DNA of 39,191 nucleotides from positions 1 to 39,191 of the forward strand of contig CAKNKY010000020.1 of the NCBI GenBank assembly GCA_930987725.1, read 5' to 3'. This DNA comes from an uncultured Anaeromassilibacillus sp. GTDB lineage: Bacteria > Bacillota > Clostridia > Oscillospirales > Acutalibacteraceae. Position numbers and translations under genes: made by a program. Under the pieces are notes generated by a model. The model had not been told where the DNA came from, made no database searches, and saw nothing but the letters and a program-made list of their open reading frames with translations. Numbering within the stretch: the first letter of the stretch is position 1; the number at the start of each line of letters is the position of its first letter. Positions 24,191-31,191 of the stretch are shown here, one piece after another.

Positions 24191-24580
24191 TCAATCGATC
24201 TGCAGCTTCTCTTTCAGGGCTTCCTGAAGAAGCTGGGAAAAGTTGACACCCGCCCGTTCCGCCTCGATATTCAGCCAGTTTGGAATGGTCAGCGTCTTCT
24301 TCACGGCCCGGTTGTCATTCTTTCTGCGGTATGCGTCCGTGTCTGCCGCGATATAGCTGATGAACTGAGGGGATTTGATCGCCGGCGCTTCTCCGGCTGC
24401 GGGGATCGGTTCTCCGTGGCTTTCCGCGTCCCAGAGCCACATGGATGCGGCGTCCTCTGCCATGAAAATGGCGTCTGCAAGATCCGTCCCGCAGGTTCGG
24501 CAGCCGGGAAGGTCAGGGATCTGCACGTCAAACTCGCCGTTTTCGAGCGGGGTAAAGATTGCGGGATACACGTATTTCAT
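24191..24580 (-). CDS. hicB: HicB-family antitoxin with RHH domain
   Basis: A 129-residue antitoxin. Two adjacent ATG codons (24583, 24580) follow AAAGGAG; the second has better spacing. Residues 1-60 form the HicB partial RNase-H-like domain (MKYVYPAIFTPLENGEFDVQ, IPDLPGCRTCGTDLADAIFM). Residues 95-129 form a ribbon-helix-helix DNA-binding domain (KKTLTIPNWLNIEAERAGVN, FSQLLQEALKEKL). It should bind and neutralise HicA and repress the shared promoter. It follows hicA by 35 nt. Confidence 0.92.
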   Translation of the reverse strand: MKYVYPAIFTPLENGEFDVQIPDLPGCRTCGTDLADAIFMAEDAASMWLWDAESHGEPIPAAGEAPAIKSPQFISYIAADTDAYRRKNDNRAVKKTLTIPNWLNIEAERAGVNFSQLLQEALKEKLQID

Positions 24581-24615
24581 CATATTCTCCTTTCCGGGCA
24601 GGAGCAATGCGGGGC

Positions 24616-24795
24616 TTATTTCAGCCCCGCACTCTCCAAGATGCCCCGTGCAGTATACTCATTGATTTCACGGTGGCGAGGAATCGGAATCTTGATTCCG
24701 GGTTTTTCCGGGTGCGTCGCCAGCTCGTGATTTCCGCCTTGTGTGATTTTCCATCCGGCTTTTTTCAGCTTGCTGACGAGTTCCTGTTTTTTCAT
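24616..24795 (-). CDS. hicA: HicA-family mRNA interferase toxin
   Basis: A 59-residue toxin with a double-stranded-RNA-binding-like fold: MKKQELVSKLKKAGWKITQG, then GNHELATHPEKPGIKIPIPR and a helix ARGILESAGLK. The His in GGNHE aligns with the catalytic His of HicA. An in-frame GTG lies three codons upstream, but GAGGTGAGG spaces better to ATG 24795. HicA cuts mRNA when HicB is lost. In a prophage this pair can stabilise lysogeny or act against other phages; neither role is shown by sequence. Confidence 0.92.
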   Translation of the reverse strand: MKKQELVSKLKKAGWKITQGGNHELATHPEKPGIKIPIPRHREINEYTARGILESAGLK

Positions 24796-24815
24796 TTTCC
24801 TCACCTCATGTTTCT

Positions 24816-24844
24816 ATTATAATACGTATTTATACGTATGTCAA
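24816..24844 (-). promoter_or_regulatory. hicAB promoter with paired palindromic octamers
   Basis: On the minus strand TTGACA (24844-24839), a 17-nt spacer and TATAAT (24821-24816) form a full consensus promoter about 20 nt before hicA. The spacer holds two copies of the palindrome ATACGTAT (24822-24829 and 24832-24839), 10 bp apart, a likely HicB operator. The -35 overlaps the stop codon region of the upstream sigma-like gene. Confidence 0.88.
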
Positions 24845-25272
24845 GACTTTTCCGAAAAAAATGTGCTGCACTGCTCCAGACATCGCACGGCCTGACCCAA
24901 GCGGCGCCGCAGACTGCGCTCGGAGAGGAGGTACTTCTCCATCAGTTCGCGCTTTGAGCGCCCGACGAGGTAGCGCTCCTCGAGCAGGCCGCGCAGGTCT
25001 CCGTCCGGCATCTGGGCGAGAGCCTCCTGCAGCTGGCGGCGAAGCTCCCGCGTCTCAAGGGCGGCGTGCTCCAGCTCCTCGCGCAGTTCGAGGAAGGCAT
25101 CCTCCTGCCCGCCGCCGGAGCGGCTTCGTCCGTCCGGGCGCGCGCCGCGCAGGGCGGTGAGCTCCGCGCGAATGTTTTGCCATCGGTTTGCCTCTTCGCA
25201 TTTGCGCTGCAGCCGGTCGCGGGCAAGCAGATACCTGCGCAGCTTTGCCTGCTGAAACTCTGTCATGTGCAT
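24841..25272 (-). CDS. Sigma-70 region 4-like phage regulator
   Basis: A 143-residue protein. The open frame extends upstream through the repeat region, but ATG 25272 after AAAGGACCGTG is the best start (MHMTEFQQAKLRRYLLARDR). Residues 1-45 and 65-100 are helical and charged. The C-terminal 45 residues (RGLLEERYLVGRSKRELMEK, YLLSERSLRRRLGQAVRC) fit the region-4-like HTH of phage late regulators of the RinA/ArpU/DUF1492 type. Its position just upstream of the packaging genes is where such activators lie. It may activate the late operon; target site unknown. Confidence 0.8.
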   Translation of the reverse strand: MHMTEFQQAKLRRYLLARDRLQRKCEEANRWQNIRAELTALRGARPDGRSRSGGGQEDAFLELREELEHAALETRELRRQLQEALAQMPDGDLRGLLEERYLVGRSKRELMEKYLLSERSLRRRLGQAVRCLEQCSTFFSEKS

Positions 25273-25324
25273 CACGGTCCTTTCTTTGTCGAAGTTGCAT
25301 ACAAATCTTTTCGTTAGTTTGGCG

Positions 25325-25626
25325 CTGAGGGTGGAGGGTTGTGGAGGGTTCTCGTGGATTAGAGAGCTTTCCTCCCTGTCTGTGAAGCTTTTTCCCTTTC
25401 CAATCTTTCTCTTTCTTTTAGTGAAAAGAGACAAAAAGGAAAAGAAAGTCTTGTTAGAGGGTGGAGGGATGAGGAGGGTTGCGGAGGAGGCAGAGGAGAA
25501 AAAAATGCAGGCTGGATGCGGGTTGTGGAGGGTTGTGGAGGGTGTGGAGGGTTTCCGGAAAAGTCCCCTAGGAAAAAAGTAAGAAAAAGTTTCGGGAAAC
25601 CCTCCACCTCTTCCACCACCCTCCAC
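25325..25626. repeat. GTGGAGGGTT iteron clusters, candidate replication origin
   Basis: This gene-free stretch (25273-25635) holds clusters of a 10-bp repeat. Perfect GTGGAGGGTT copies start at 25331, 25341 and 25525; 25535 and 25544 carry GTGGAGGGT; degenerate copies start at 25461, 25471 and 25481. Inverted copies lie at 25598-25607 and 25618-25626. The inner arms make a 13-bp perfect inverted repeat (25544-25556 with 25595-25607) around an A-rich stretch. AT-rich DNA lies between clusters. It sits directly 3' of the primase-helicase gene, a usual origin position in such phages. Confidence 0.75.
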
Positions 25627-25635
25627 CGAACCCAA

Positions 25636-28059
25636 TCATCTGAAGCTTTCCGGCGCGGCGAGAGCCAGCTCCTGCCCGGTCTCGGTGAGCGCCGCGTCAA
25701 GAAATTCATTGCAGCTTTTGGTTTTGCGGCGCTCAAAGTGATAGTTATCCTGCAGCTCACCGGAAAAGCGTACCTGCGAGAGCGGGAAGCGCTCACCGTG
25801 CTCCGTACACCAGGCGCGGTAGACGTCATAAAGGCGGGCGGAGGGAATGCTGCTGCCCTGTTCCCGTGTCAGGCAGTCTCCCACAAACTGCTGCATTTTG
25901 TCCATTTCAAGCCTATACTCCTCGTTTGCCCGGTCGATGCACGGGCAGGGCGGCAGGCCCTCACGGTACCAGTCGATCGCGCCCTGCACGGCCCAGCGAA
26001 AAATCCCCGCCTTCTCCTCCCGCAGCTTGTCGCCAAGCTGCGGATCCTTTTTCTCCGGCGGAATCTGCACGGTAAACGGCAGGAGACGGATGCGTCGCCA
26101 GATACCGTAGTCGCTGTGCTTGATGATCGGCTTGTAGTTGGTGGCCATCAGAATTTTGAATTCCGGCCGGAACTCAAATTCCTCCTTGTAGAGCCGCCGT
26201 GCCGTTATCACGTCGTCGCCTGTCATCGTCTTTACCAGGGCCTCGTCGAGCACGCAGCCGCCGGAGGGTTCGGAGGTTGTCGTCAGCCGCACGCCCTTGA
26301 GGCGGGCAAGGTCGGAGCGGGCGCCGGAGCCGCCGCCACGGTCGCTTCGCATGATGGTCTCGGCCTGTGCATTTTTCGTGTAATCGCCAAACAGAGAGGC
26401 AATCGTGTTGACGAAGGTGCTCTTGCCGTTGGAGCCGCTTCCGTAAAGGAAGAAGATACACTGCTCCCGTGTGGAGCCGGTCAGAAAATAGCCTACCATG
26501 CGCTGGATGTACCGCTGCAGCGCCTTGTCACCGCCGGTGACGTCGTCAAGGAAGGCAAGCCAGCGCGGGCACTCGGCGTCAGGACTGTACTCAGCGTCGG
26601 CGAGCATCGAGAAACAGAGCTTGCGGTCATGCGGCCGCAGCTGCCCCGTCTTGAGGTCGAGGATGCCGTTTTTTACATTGAGCGCGTCCTTGTACCGGTC
26701 GAGCTCGTTCGGGAGAATCGGGATCCCCGCCAGATGCTGCGCCTCGTGGAGCATGGCCTCTTTTGCCTTGCTCGAACGTGTCCGCCGGACGTGCTTTAAG
26801 AGTTCCTCCCTGTTCGGCAACGTCTCGGCATCCCTGACAAGCTGCTGCAGGAGCTCATCCGCAAGGCGCTTGATCTGTCCCGTCTGATCCTCCGTCCATC
26901 GGCAGCCATCCCACACCATCCACACCCGGTCGATGTGGTTGAAGCGCACGTCGCGGACGTAGGCGTCGCGGAAGCGGTGTGCGTTGCCCGTGTCGTCATA
27001 GGTGTAGAGAGAGGGGTCGGCGTCCGACGCCTGTTCCCGTGGTGCGTCTGCGGAGGGCGACGGGGTCGGGGGAGCGCGAAACACGGCGCCCGGCGGCTCT
27101 TCCGGAAGCGGAGGCCGTGCGTGGCGGGAAGAGTGTTCTCTCTCAAGCGGAACGAAGCCGGTCTGCAGCTGGCGCACAGCCCGGTCAATGGTGTACTCTC
27201 CATAGGTACGGCCTCCCCCCACTGACCGATCCCACTTTTTGCGGTACAGGCCCGATGCGCGAAACAGACGGTCAATGCGATCCTTGTCCCCGTTGCACCA
27301 GAAGGCCAGGCGGTTGACGAGCGCGAAGTCCGCCTCACTCTGGGAAGGATATTGAGGCGGCGCCCAATCCCCGCGGTAGAGCCGCTCGACCTCGTCCCCA
27401 TTTTTCGCTCGGAAGGCAATGCGCAGCAGCTCCTCGTCGCTCAGCTCGCGCACATTCCCACCCGTACGCGCATCGTTCTCCCGCAAAGCGCCGGAAGGCT
27501 CCGGGGCGAGACGCATCTGCTCCGGAGCCCTGTGTGGAAAATATTTTTCGTGCAGCCGTTCGAGCGGTTCGGTGCAGTCGCGCAGCGGGTAGGGGCGCCC
27601 CTCCTCGTCACAGACAGGATTACCCGTGACGGTAAAGTAGCGCCCGGAATCGTACATTTCCAATCCCAGCGCTGGCACCTTGCGTCCCTCGCGCGACGGG
27701 AGAGAGCCCTTACACAGGATGTGCACGCCTGTCCCGCTCGGTGAAAACTCGGCGTAGCTTCCAAGTGCATCAAGAAATTCGCGGGCAAGCGCGTTCAGCT
27801 CGCCATCCTCGACGCAGTGGTCGAGGTCGACGCCGCAGATGCCGCGTCCGAGCTGGATGCCCAGCCCCTTTGCGCCGTATTGCTCGATGGCGCGGCAGGC
27901 GTCCTCAAACGTCCCCCACGTCGCCGGGCTGCGGCAGTCTGCCGGCTGAAGCTTTCCCCCTCCATCCGGAAAAGGCGAAAGCGGCATTTTATTGGGGTAC
28001 CGGTGACACACCCACTGCGGCAGCGCACGCAGTTCCCACGGGATGGCGGTGTAATCCAT
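25636..28059 (-). CDS. Primase-polymerase / D5-type SF3 helicase
   Basis: An 807-residue replication protein. Residues 1-170 form a prim-pol domain like that of NrS-1: metal ligands in GVDLDH (Asp78, Asp80), SPSGTGVHI, and MYDSGRYFTVTGN. Residues 200-300 include a small helical domain (EVERLYRGDWAPPQYPSQSE). Residues 350-480 contain the D5_N-type region. The SF3 ATPase lies at about 500-680: Walker A YGSGSNGKSTF near 537, Walker B/C around RLTTTSEPSGG and FKILMATNYKP. The C-terminus has a winged-helix-like tail. It should unwind and prime the phage origin. Start at ATG 28059 after AAGGAGGG. Confidence 0.95.
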   Translation of the reverse strand: MDYTAIPWELRALPQWVCHRYPNKMPLSPFPDGGGKLQPADCRSPATWGTFEDACRAIEQYGAKGLGIQLGRGICGVDLDHCVEDGELNALAREFLDALGSYAEFSPSGTGVHILCKGSLPSREGRKVPALGLEMYDSGRYFTVTGNPVCDEEGRPYPLRDCTEPLERLHEKYFPHRAPEQMRLAPEPSGALRENDARTGGNVRELSDEELLRIAFRAKNGDEVERLYRGDWAPPQYPSQSEADFALVNRLAFWCNGDKDRIDRLFRASGLYRKKWDRSVGGGRTYGEYTIDRAVRQLQTGFVPLEREHSSRHARPPLPEEPPGAVFRAPPTPSPSADAPREQASDADPSLYTYDDTGNAHRFRDAYVRDVRFNHIDRVWMVWDGCRWTEDQTGQIKRLADELLQQLVRDAETLPNREELLKHVRRTRSSKAKEAMLHEAQHLAGIPILPNELDRYKDALNVKNGILDLKTGQLRPHDRKLCFSMLADAEYSPDAECPRWLAFLDDVTGGDKALQRYIQRMVGYFLTGSTREQCIFFLYGSGSNGKSTFVNTIASLFGDYTKNAQAETIMRSDRGGGSGARSDLARLKGVRLTTTSEPSGGCVLDEALVKTMTGDDVITARRLYKEEFEFRPEFKILMATNYKPIIKHSDYGIWRRIRLLPFTVQIPPEKKDPQLGDKLREEKAGIFRWAVQGAIDWYREGLPPCPCIDRANEEYRLEMDKMQQFVGDCLTREQGSSIPSARLYDVYRAWCTEHGERFPLSQVRFSGELQDNYHFERRKTKSCNEFLDAALTETGQELALAAPESFR

Positions 28060-28071
28060 TGGTGTCCCTCC

Positions 28072-28398
28072 TTATGATCTGTTCGGGTCTCCCCTGCCGA
28101 AATAATCATTGATATAAATTTTCTCCCTGTCGAGGGAAATGCGCGCCATCACACCGCGGAGCTTGTCCTTCAGGCCAGGCAGTTCACGCGGGCTCGACGC
28201 CGGGCAGGAAAGGCGAAGCAGATCCCGGCGCAGATAGTCTGGCAGCTCGTCCCCGTAGGGGTACCACTTCTGCAAGATCTTTCCCTTGTCCACACCGGAC
28301 AGGAGCCGCATTGTGATGCAAAAACTCCATTTCCCGTGCGCAATATTTTCACAGCAGGCGTTTGTGATGATTGCCAGCTGCCGTTCCATTCCTTCCAT
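28072..28398 (-). CDS. Early-region protein, unknown (108 aa)
   Basis: Starts at ATG 28398, 9 nt after GGAGG, and precedes the primase gene by 12 nt. The sequence (MEGMERQLAIITNACCENIA ... REKIYINDYFGRGDPNRS) has no motif I recognise. It is mixed alpha/beta, with a basic middle (DYLRRDLLRLSCPASSPREL). Co-transcription with SSB and primase suggests a replication accessory, but that is guilt by association only. Confidence 0.75.
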   Translation of the reverse strand: MEGMERQLAIITNACCENIAHGKWSFCITMRLLSGVDKGKILQKWYPYGDELPDYLRRDLLRLSCPASSPRELPGLKDKLRGVMARISLDREKIYINDYFGRGDPNRS

Positions 28399-28400
28399 GT

Positions 28401-28637
28401 CTATGCCTCCTCCAACTCATTCGCGGGGAAAAACTCCCCGTACCGCTCGGCAGCGTACATCCCTACAAAGACGGCGGCGCGCTCCGGCACGACGGGAAAA
28501 AGGCAAGGCTGTACGCCGGAGGCGTCCGTTAAAAACCAGTGCCCGTTTTTTGTGCGGTATAGCGTGCTGTCGCCGAAGTCGAGAATTCTTTCCGCTTTGC
28601 GGGTGTCGTAAATCAGTTTGCTGTAAATGGCTTTCAT
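28401..28637 (-). CDS. Small early-region protein, unknown (78 aa)
   Basis: A 78-residue protein whose ATG (28637) overlaps the DUF3102 gene's stop and follows GGAGGAGG. It has a two-part pattern: MKAIYSKLIYDTRKAERILD, then 'STLYRTKNGHWFLTD', resembling small phage proteins of the 'KLYDT..A..I' type that are common near replication genes but have no assigned role. No catalytic residues are evident. Confidence 0.78.
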   Translation of the reverse strand: MKAIYSKLIYDTRKAERILDFGDSTLYRTKNGHWFLTDASGVQPCLFPVVPERAAVFVGMYAAERYGEFFPANELEEA

Positions 28638-29635
28638 GTGTCATCCTCCTCCATCGGCGGCAGCTCGCCGTCTTCATCTGCAAGCGCGAGGTTTGCGGCA
28701 CGCTGCGCCATCATGTAAAGCTCGTCCCTCTGCCGCTCGAGCTGTTCCGCACACAGGGTGAATTCCCGAGCGGCGACAGCCACCGGCACAAGCCGGAAGA
28801 ACGTGCGCAGCTGCTCTGCCGCGGCCTGTACCGTCTGGTTGAAGTGAAAAGCTGCCTCAACAGCTTCGTCCTCCGGAACAGGATCGAGCTTCGCAGCCCT
28901 CGCCTCCTCGAGCTCTTCGCGCAGCGCCTCAAGCTGGCGGCGGTTTGCCTCGTTTGCCACTCTTGCTCCCTCGAGCCGCAGGGCCTCCTTTTCCGATTCC
29001 GGGATTTCCGGCTTTTGGTGCGGCAGAGCACGCAGGCGGTCGACCTCCTCGCGCAGGGACGTGAGCGCGCTTTCCTTTGCGTCGATGCTCTTATGGAGGG
29101 TTTCGACGGTATGGCGCGACGCGCTCAGGCTCCACTCAAGCCCCTCTTTTTCCTTTTCGGCCTGTTCGGCGCGGGCGCGCTCGTCGGCAAGCTGCCGTTC
29201 GGCGTCCTTCCGTGCCTTGACAGCCTCGTTTTTCTCCTTGACGGCGGCTTGCAGCTCGCGCTTTGTCATCTCGTCAACCGTCTTCTCCTGCCCATTCACA
29301 AGGTGCGGTTCGGCGATGAATTCTTCCCGTTCCTCCGGCGGAAGCTGGAGCAAAGCGAGAAGCTTGGTGTAAGGCAAATCGGAAACCGGTTTCCGATTTG
29401 AATCAAATTCCGAAGCAATTTTCATGAAATTTCGAGCTGTTCTCGGCGTGAATTCCACGCTCTTTTCGAGCCAGGATTCCCACTGTCCGTGCGGGAGCTG
29501 CTCCTTCGCCTCGAGCAGGCGCTTGCCGATTTCCACGATGCACTGCCCCGCCTGCGCTTTATAAAACTGGATTTCCTCCGTAATGGCAGAGAGCGGCCGC
29601 CCGGGCGGGGCGGAGGGCTTCCGCAGCGCGTTCAT
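28634..29635 (-). CDS. DUF3102 family protein with long coiled coil
   Basis: A 333-residue protein. Residues 14-80 match the DUF3102 domain (LSAITEEIQFYKAQAGQCIV, GKRLLEAKEQLPHGQWESWL, FTPRTARNFMKIASEF), which contains an HTH-like segment and is found in Firmicutes phages and mobile elements. Residues 120-255 form an almost continuous charged coiled coil (REEVDRLRALPHQKPEIPES). Residues 255-333 are helical with an acidic tail. Family function is unknown; DNA binding has been suggested from the HTH-like segment. It overlaps both neighbours by 4 nt. Confidence 0.9.
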   Translation of the reverse strand: MNALRKPSAPPGRPLSAITEEIQFYKAQAGQCIVEIGKRLLEAKEQLPHGQWESWLEKSVEFTPRTARNFMKIASEFDSNRKPVSDLPYTKLLALLQLPPEEREEFIAEPHLVNGQEKTVDEMTKRELQAAVKEKNEAVKARKDAERQLADERARAEQAEKEKEGLEWSLSASRHTVETLHKSIDAKESALTSLREEVDRLRALPHQKPEIPESEKEALRLEGARVANEANRRQLEALREELEEARAAKLDPVPEDEAVEAAFHFNQTVQAAAEQLRTFFRLVPVAVAAREFTLCAEQLERQRDELYMMAQRAANLALADEDGELPPMEEDDT

Positions 29636-29826
29636 GAGGAGGCCTCCTTCCTGCTATCCGCCGGCTTGCTCCCCCGCAAACTCAGCACCTTCTCCCGCAC
29701 GAGCTTGTCGATGGTTCGCCCGTGGTCGCGGAAGCCCGCCATGGCCGTCAGCTTTTTAAGGTTCCCCGCCGTCTGTGCGGTGACGAGAACACTCAGGCGG
29801 CGGAGATTTTTCTTATTTCGGCTCAT
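29632..29826 (-). CDS. Small basic RHH-like protein, unknown
   Basis: A 64-residue basic protein (MSRNKKNLRRLSVLVTAQTA). Upstream GTG and ATG codons lie too close to AGGGAG; ATG 29826 has 8-nt spacing. The layout of a beta strand (RLSVLVTAQ) followed by two helices (AGNLKKLTAMAGFRDHGRTI, DKLVREKVL) fits a ribbon-helix-helix DNA-binding protein. It may autoregulate the early operon or bind the origin; no target is visible. Its stop overlaps the DUF3102 start. Confidence 0.78.
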   Translation of the reverse strand: MSRNKKNLRRLSVLVTAQTAGNLKKLTAMAGFRDHGRTIDKLVREKVLSLRGSKPADSRKEASS

Positions 29827-29850
29827 TTGCATCACTCCCTTTTTCTCTTC

Positions 29851-30267
29851 TCAAAACGGCAAATCTTCGTCGCTGAGCTCTTCACCTTCCTGGCTCATGG
29901 CAGCCGCAGGCGGTTCAGGGAGCGGAGGCGCCTCATGCCTTGGCGCGGAAGCATCACCGCAGAAGCTCGCGCGCTCTGCAATCAGCTCAGTCACATACTT
30001 TTTCTCGCCCTCCTGTGTGGTGTAGGAGCGTGTCTCCATGCGCCCCTGCAGGAGGATGGGCTTGCCCTTCCTAAAATGTTTACAGACAAAGTCTGCGAGC
30101 GACCGCCAGGCGATGACGTCAAAGAAGTCGGCCGACGGCGCGCCATCCTTTGGCTTATACGGACGATCAACCGCGATGCGGAAGCTCGTCACATGGATCT
30201 CGCTCTTCGTCATCGAGAGCTTCGGGTCCGCTACCAGACGCCCCATCATCACGACCGACTGAAACAC
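29851..30267 (-). CDS. ssb: Single-stranded DNA-binding protein
   Basis: A 138-residue OB-fold SSB. A longer frame begins at 30297, but AAAGGAGGG followed by GTG 30267 (MFQSVVMMGRLVADPKLSMT) gives the family-typical start. Core motifs: VTSFRIAVDRPYKPKDGAPS, ADFFDVIAWRSLADFVCKHF, KGKPILLQGRMETRSY. The C-terminal acidic tip EELSDEDLPF matches the partner-binding tail of bacterial SSBs. It should coat single strands during phage replication. Confidence 0.96.
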   Translation of the reverse strand: MFQSVVMMGRLVADPKLSMTKSEIHVTSFRIAVDRPYKPKDGAPSADFFDVIAWRSLADFVCKHFRKGKPILLQGRMETRSYTTQEGEKKYVTELIAERASFCGDASAPRHEAPPLPEPPAAAMSQEGEELSDEDLPF

Positions 30268-30422
30268 GGCGAACCCTCCTTTCTGGGGTATGGCCAATCG
30301 AGCGAAAGCAGGTCATAGCCGGAATTGCAGAACTCAGAAAAATTGCTGGCGGAGGCCGGAAGCCTCAGCTTGCGGCACAGCAGTAAGTAGGTGGAAAACG
30401 CCCGACAGTTATTTTTTACCAT
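30249..30422 (-). CDS. Small early ORF, unknown (57 aa)
   Basis: ATG 30422 follows AGGGAGG at 7 nt, and the 57-codon frame (MVKNNCRAFSTYLLLCRKLR, LPASARNFSEFCNSGYDLLS) overlaps the ssb start by 19 nt. The strong ribosome binding site and operon spacing support translation. No family was recognised; it has three Cys in its first 32 residues and is basic. Confidence 0.6.
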   Translation of the reverse strand: MVKNNCRAFSTYLLLCRKLRLPASASNFSEFCNSGYDLLSLDWPYPRKEGSPCFSRS

Positions 30423-30443
30423 TGCGAAACCTCCCTGATGTGT

Positions 30444-30563
30444 TTATGTACTCTTTCTTGCCCAGCGCTGACGCAGCAAAGCAAGCGCATAAAAGCATGC
30501 GCGGCCTTTTGTGCTCGGCTTCCATCCATACAGCATGCAGCAGAGCAAATAGCTGTCCGTCAC
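30444..30563 (-). CDS. Tiny early ORF, unknown (39 aa)
   Basis: GTG 30563 lies 8 nt after AAGGAGGGG and overlaps the previous gene's stop in a GTGA arrangement. The 39 residues (MTDSYLLCCMLYGWKPSTKG, then RACFYALALLRQRWARKST) are hydrophobic and basic. No family recognised. Support comes from the ribosome binding site and coupling only. Confidence 0.5.
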   Translation of the reverse strand: MTDSYLLCCMLYGWKPSTKGRACFYALALLRQRWARKST

Positions 30564-30736
30564 TCGTCTTTCCCCTCCTTATCCTGAAAATAGAGATAGA
30601 TCCTTCGGCTCATCACACGGCAGGGTTCCAGCTCATACTTCATTCCGCCGCAAGTCCTGGAGAGCGGCCGGTAAAGCTCACAGTATCCGCAAGGAGGCCA
30701 TCCCCCCAGCTTAATCGAAACCAGGTCGCGTATCAT
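30560..30736 (-). CDS. Small Cys-containing protein, possible zinc ribbon
   Basis: A 58-residue protein. A longer upstream frame runs through a different small ORF, so I prefer ATG 30736, 15 nt past the stop of the TM peptide gene, with GTGAGGAAA about 10 nt away (weak). The motif PPCGYCELYRPLSRTCGG followed by EPCRVM gives C-x2-C-x10-C-x10-C, which could bind zinc. Function unknown. Confidence 0.55.
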   Translation of the reverse strand: MIRDLVSIKLGGWPPCGYCELYRPLSRTCGGMKYELEPCRVMSRRIYLYFQDKEGKDE

Positions 30737-30750
30737 GGGTCGATGTTTCC

Positions 30751-30846
30751 TCACAGCACCTTTGGCGCAAACGTTACGAGTGCAATGAGCAGGAGCAGCA
30801 GCCACGCCGGTATCGATGCCTTCCAGGCATCCCTGGCTCTTTTCAT
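30751..30846 (-). CDS. 31-residue single-pass membrane peptide
   Basis: ATG 30846 follows GGGAGGGTGAACG. The peptide is a basic N-terminus (MKRARDAWKA) plus a hydrophobic segment SIPAWLLLLLIALVTFAPKV that would cross the membrane once. Tiny membrane peptides like this occur in phage early operons, where some alter host or superinfection properties; no specific role can be assigned. Confidence 0.6.
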   Translation of the reverse strand: MKRARDAWKASIPAWLLLLLIALVTFAPKVL

Positions 30847-30860
30847 CGTTCACCCTCCCT

Positions 30861-30992
30861 TCAGCAATCTGAGCAAGCCGGGCAAACGCCGAAAAGCTCA
30901 CACTTTGATCTGCAGCTGCACGGTTCAGCAGGTAAGGCAGATCTGCAAGTGGTGCATATCGGATCAGGCCGGTGTAGTTCGTTTGCGCTCAC
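30861..30992 (-). CDS. Possible Cys-rich mini-protein (43 aa)
   Basis: A 43-codon frame from GTG 30992 holds eight Cys: ICTTC, CSC, KC, VCPAC and SDC. It could form one or two zinc knuckles. It overlaps the end of the 75-residue gene in another frame and its GTG sits against GGGAGG, so spacing is poor. The Cys density is the main support. Confidence 0.35.
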   Translation of the reverse strand: MSANELHRPDPICTTCRSALPAEPCSCRSKCELFGVCPACSDC

Positions 30993-31191
30993 CTCCCGCT
31001 TCTTCACGGGCTTTTCTGCGCGCGGTCTCAGCGTCAAGCAGCTCCCGTCCTCCCGGCTGCTGCAGGATATTCTCCACCAAATCGGCACAGGCCATGGAAA
31101 GCAGCTTGACTGCATGGTCCGGCAGCTCTTTTGCAGAAAAATCAATTCGCACCTGCGGCAGCCACACTGTCGCGGGGAATTTAGCTTTCAT
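30964..31191 (-). CDS. Early-region protein, unknown (75 aa)
   Basis: ATG 31191 follows AAAGGAG at 8 nt and overlaps the P-loop gene's stop. The protein (MKAKFPATVWLPQVRIDFSA, KELPDHAVKLLSMACADLVE) is helical, with a charged, likely disordered end (ARRKAREEAGGERKRTTPA). No family recognised. Confidence 0.75.
   Translation of the reverse strand: MKAKFPATVWLPQVRIDFSAKELPDHAVKLLSMACADLVENILQQPGGRELLDAETARRKAREEAGGERKRTTPA

Noticed and set aside
25325-25626. Repeat clusters as a CRISPR array
   Set aside because: The 10-bp units are tandem or near-tandem with no equal-length spacers and no cas genes; they fit iterons.
25516-26799. 427-codon plus-strand frame across the iterons and primase
   Set aside because: Antisense to the primase-helicase; no ribosome binding site or motif.
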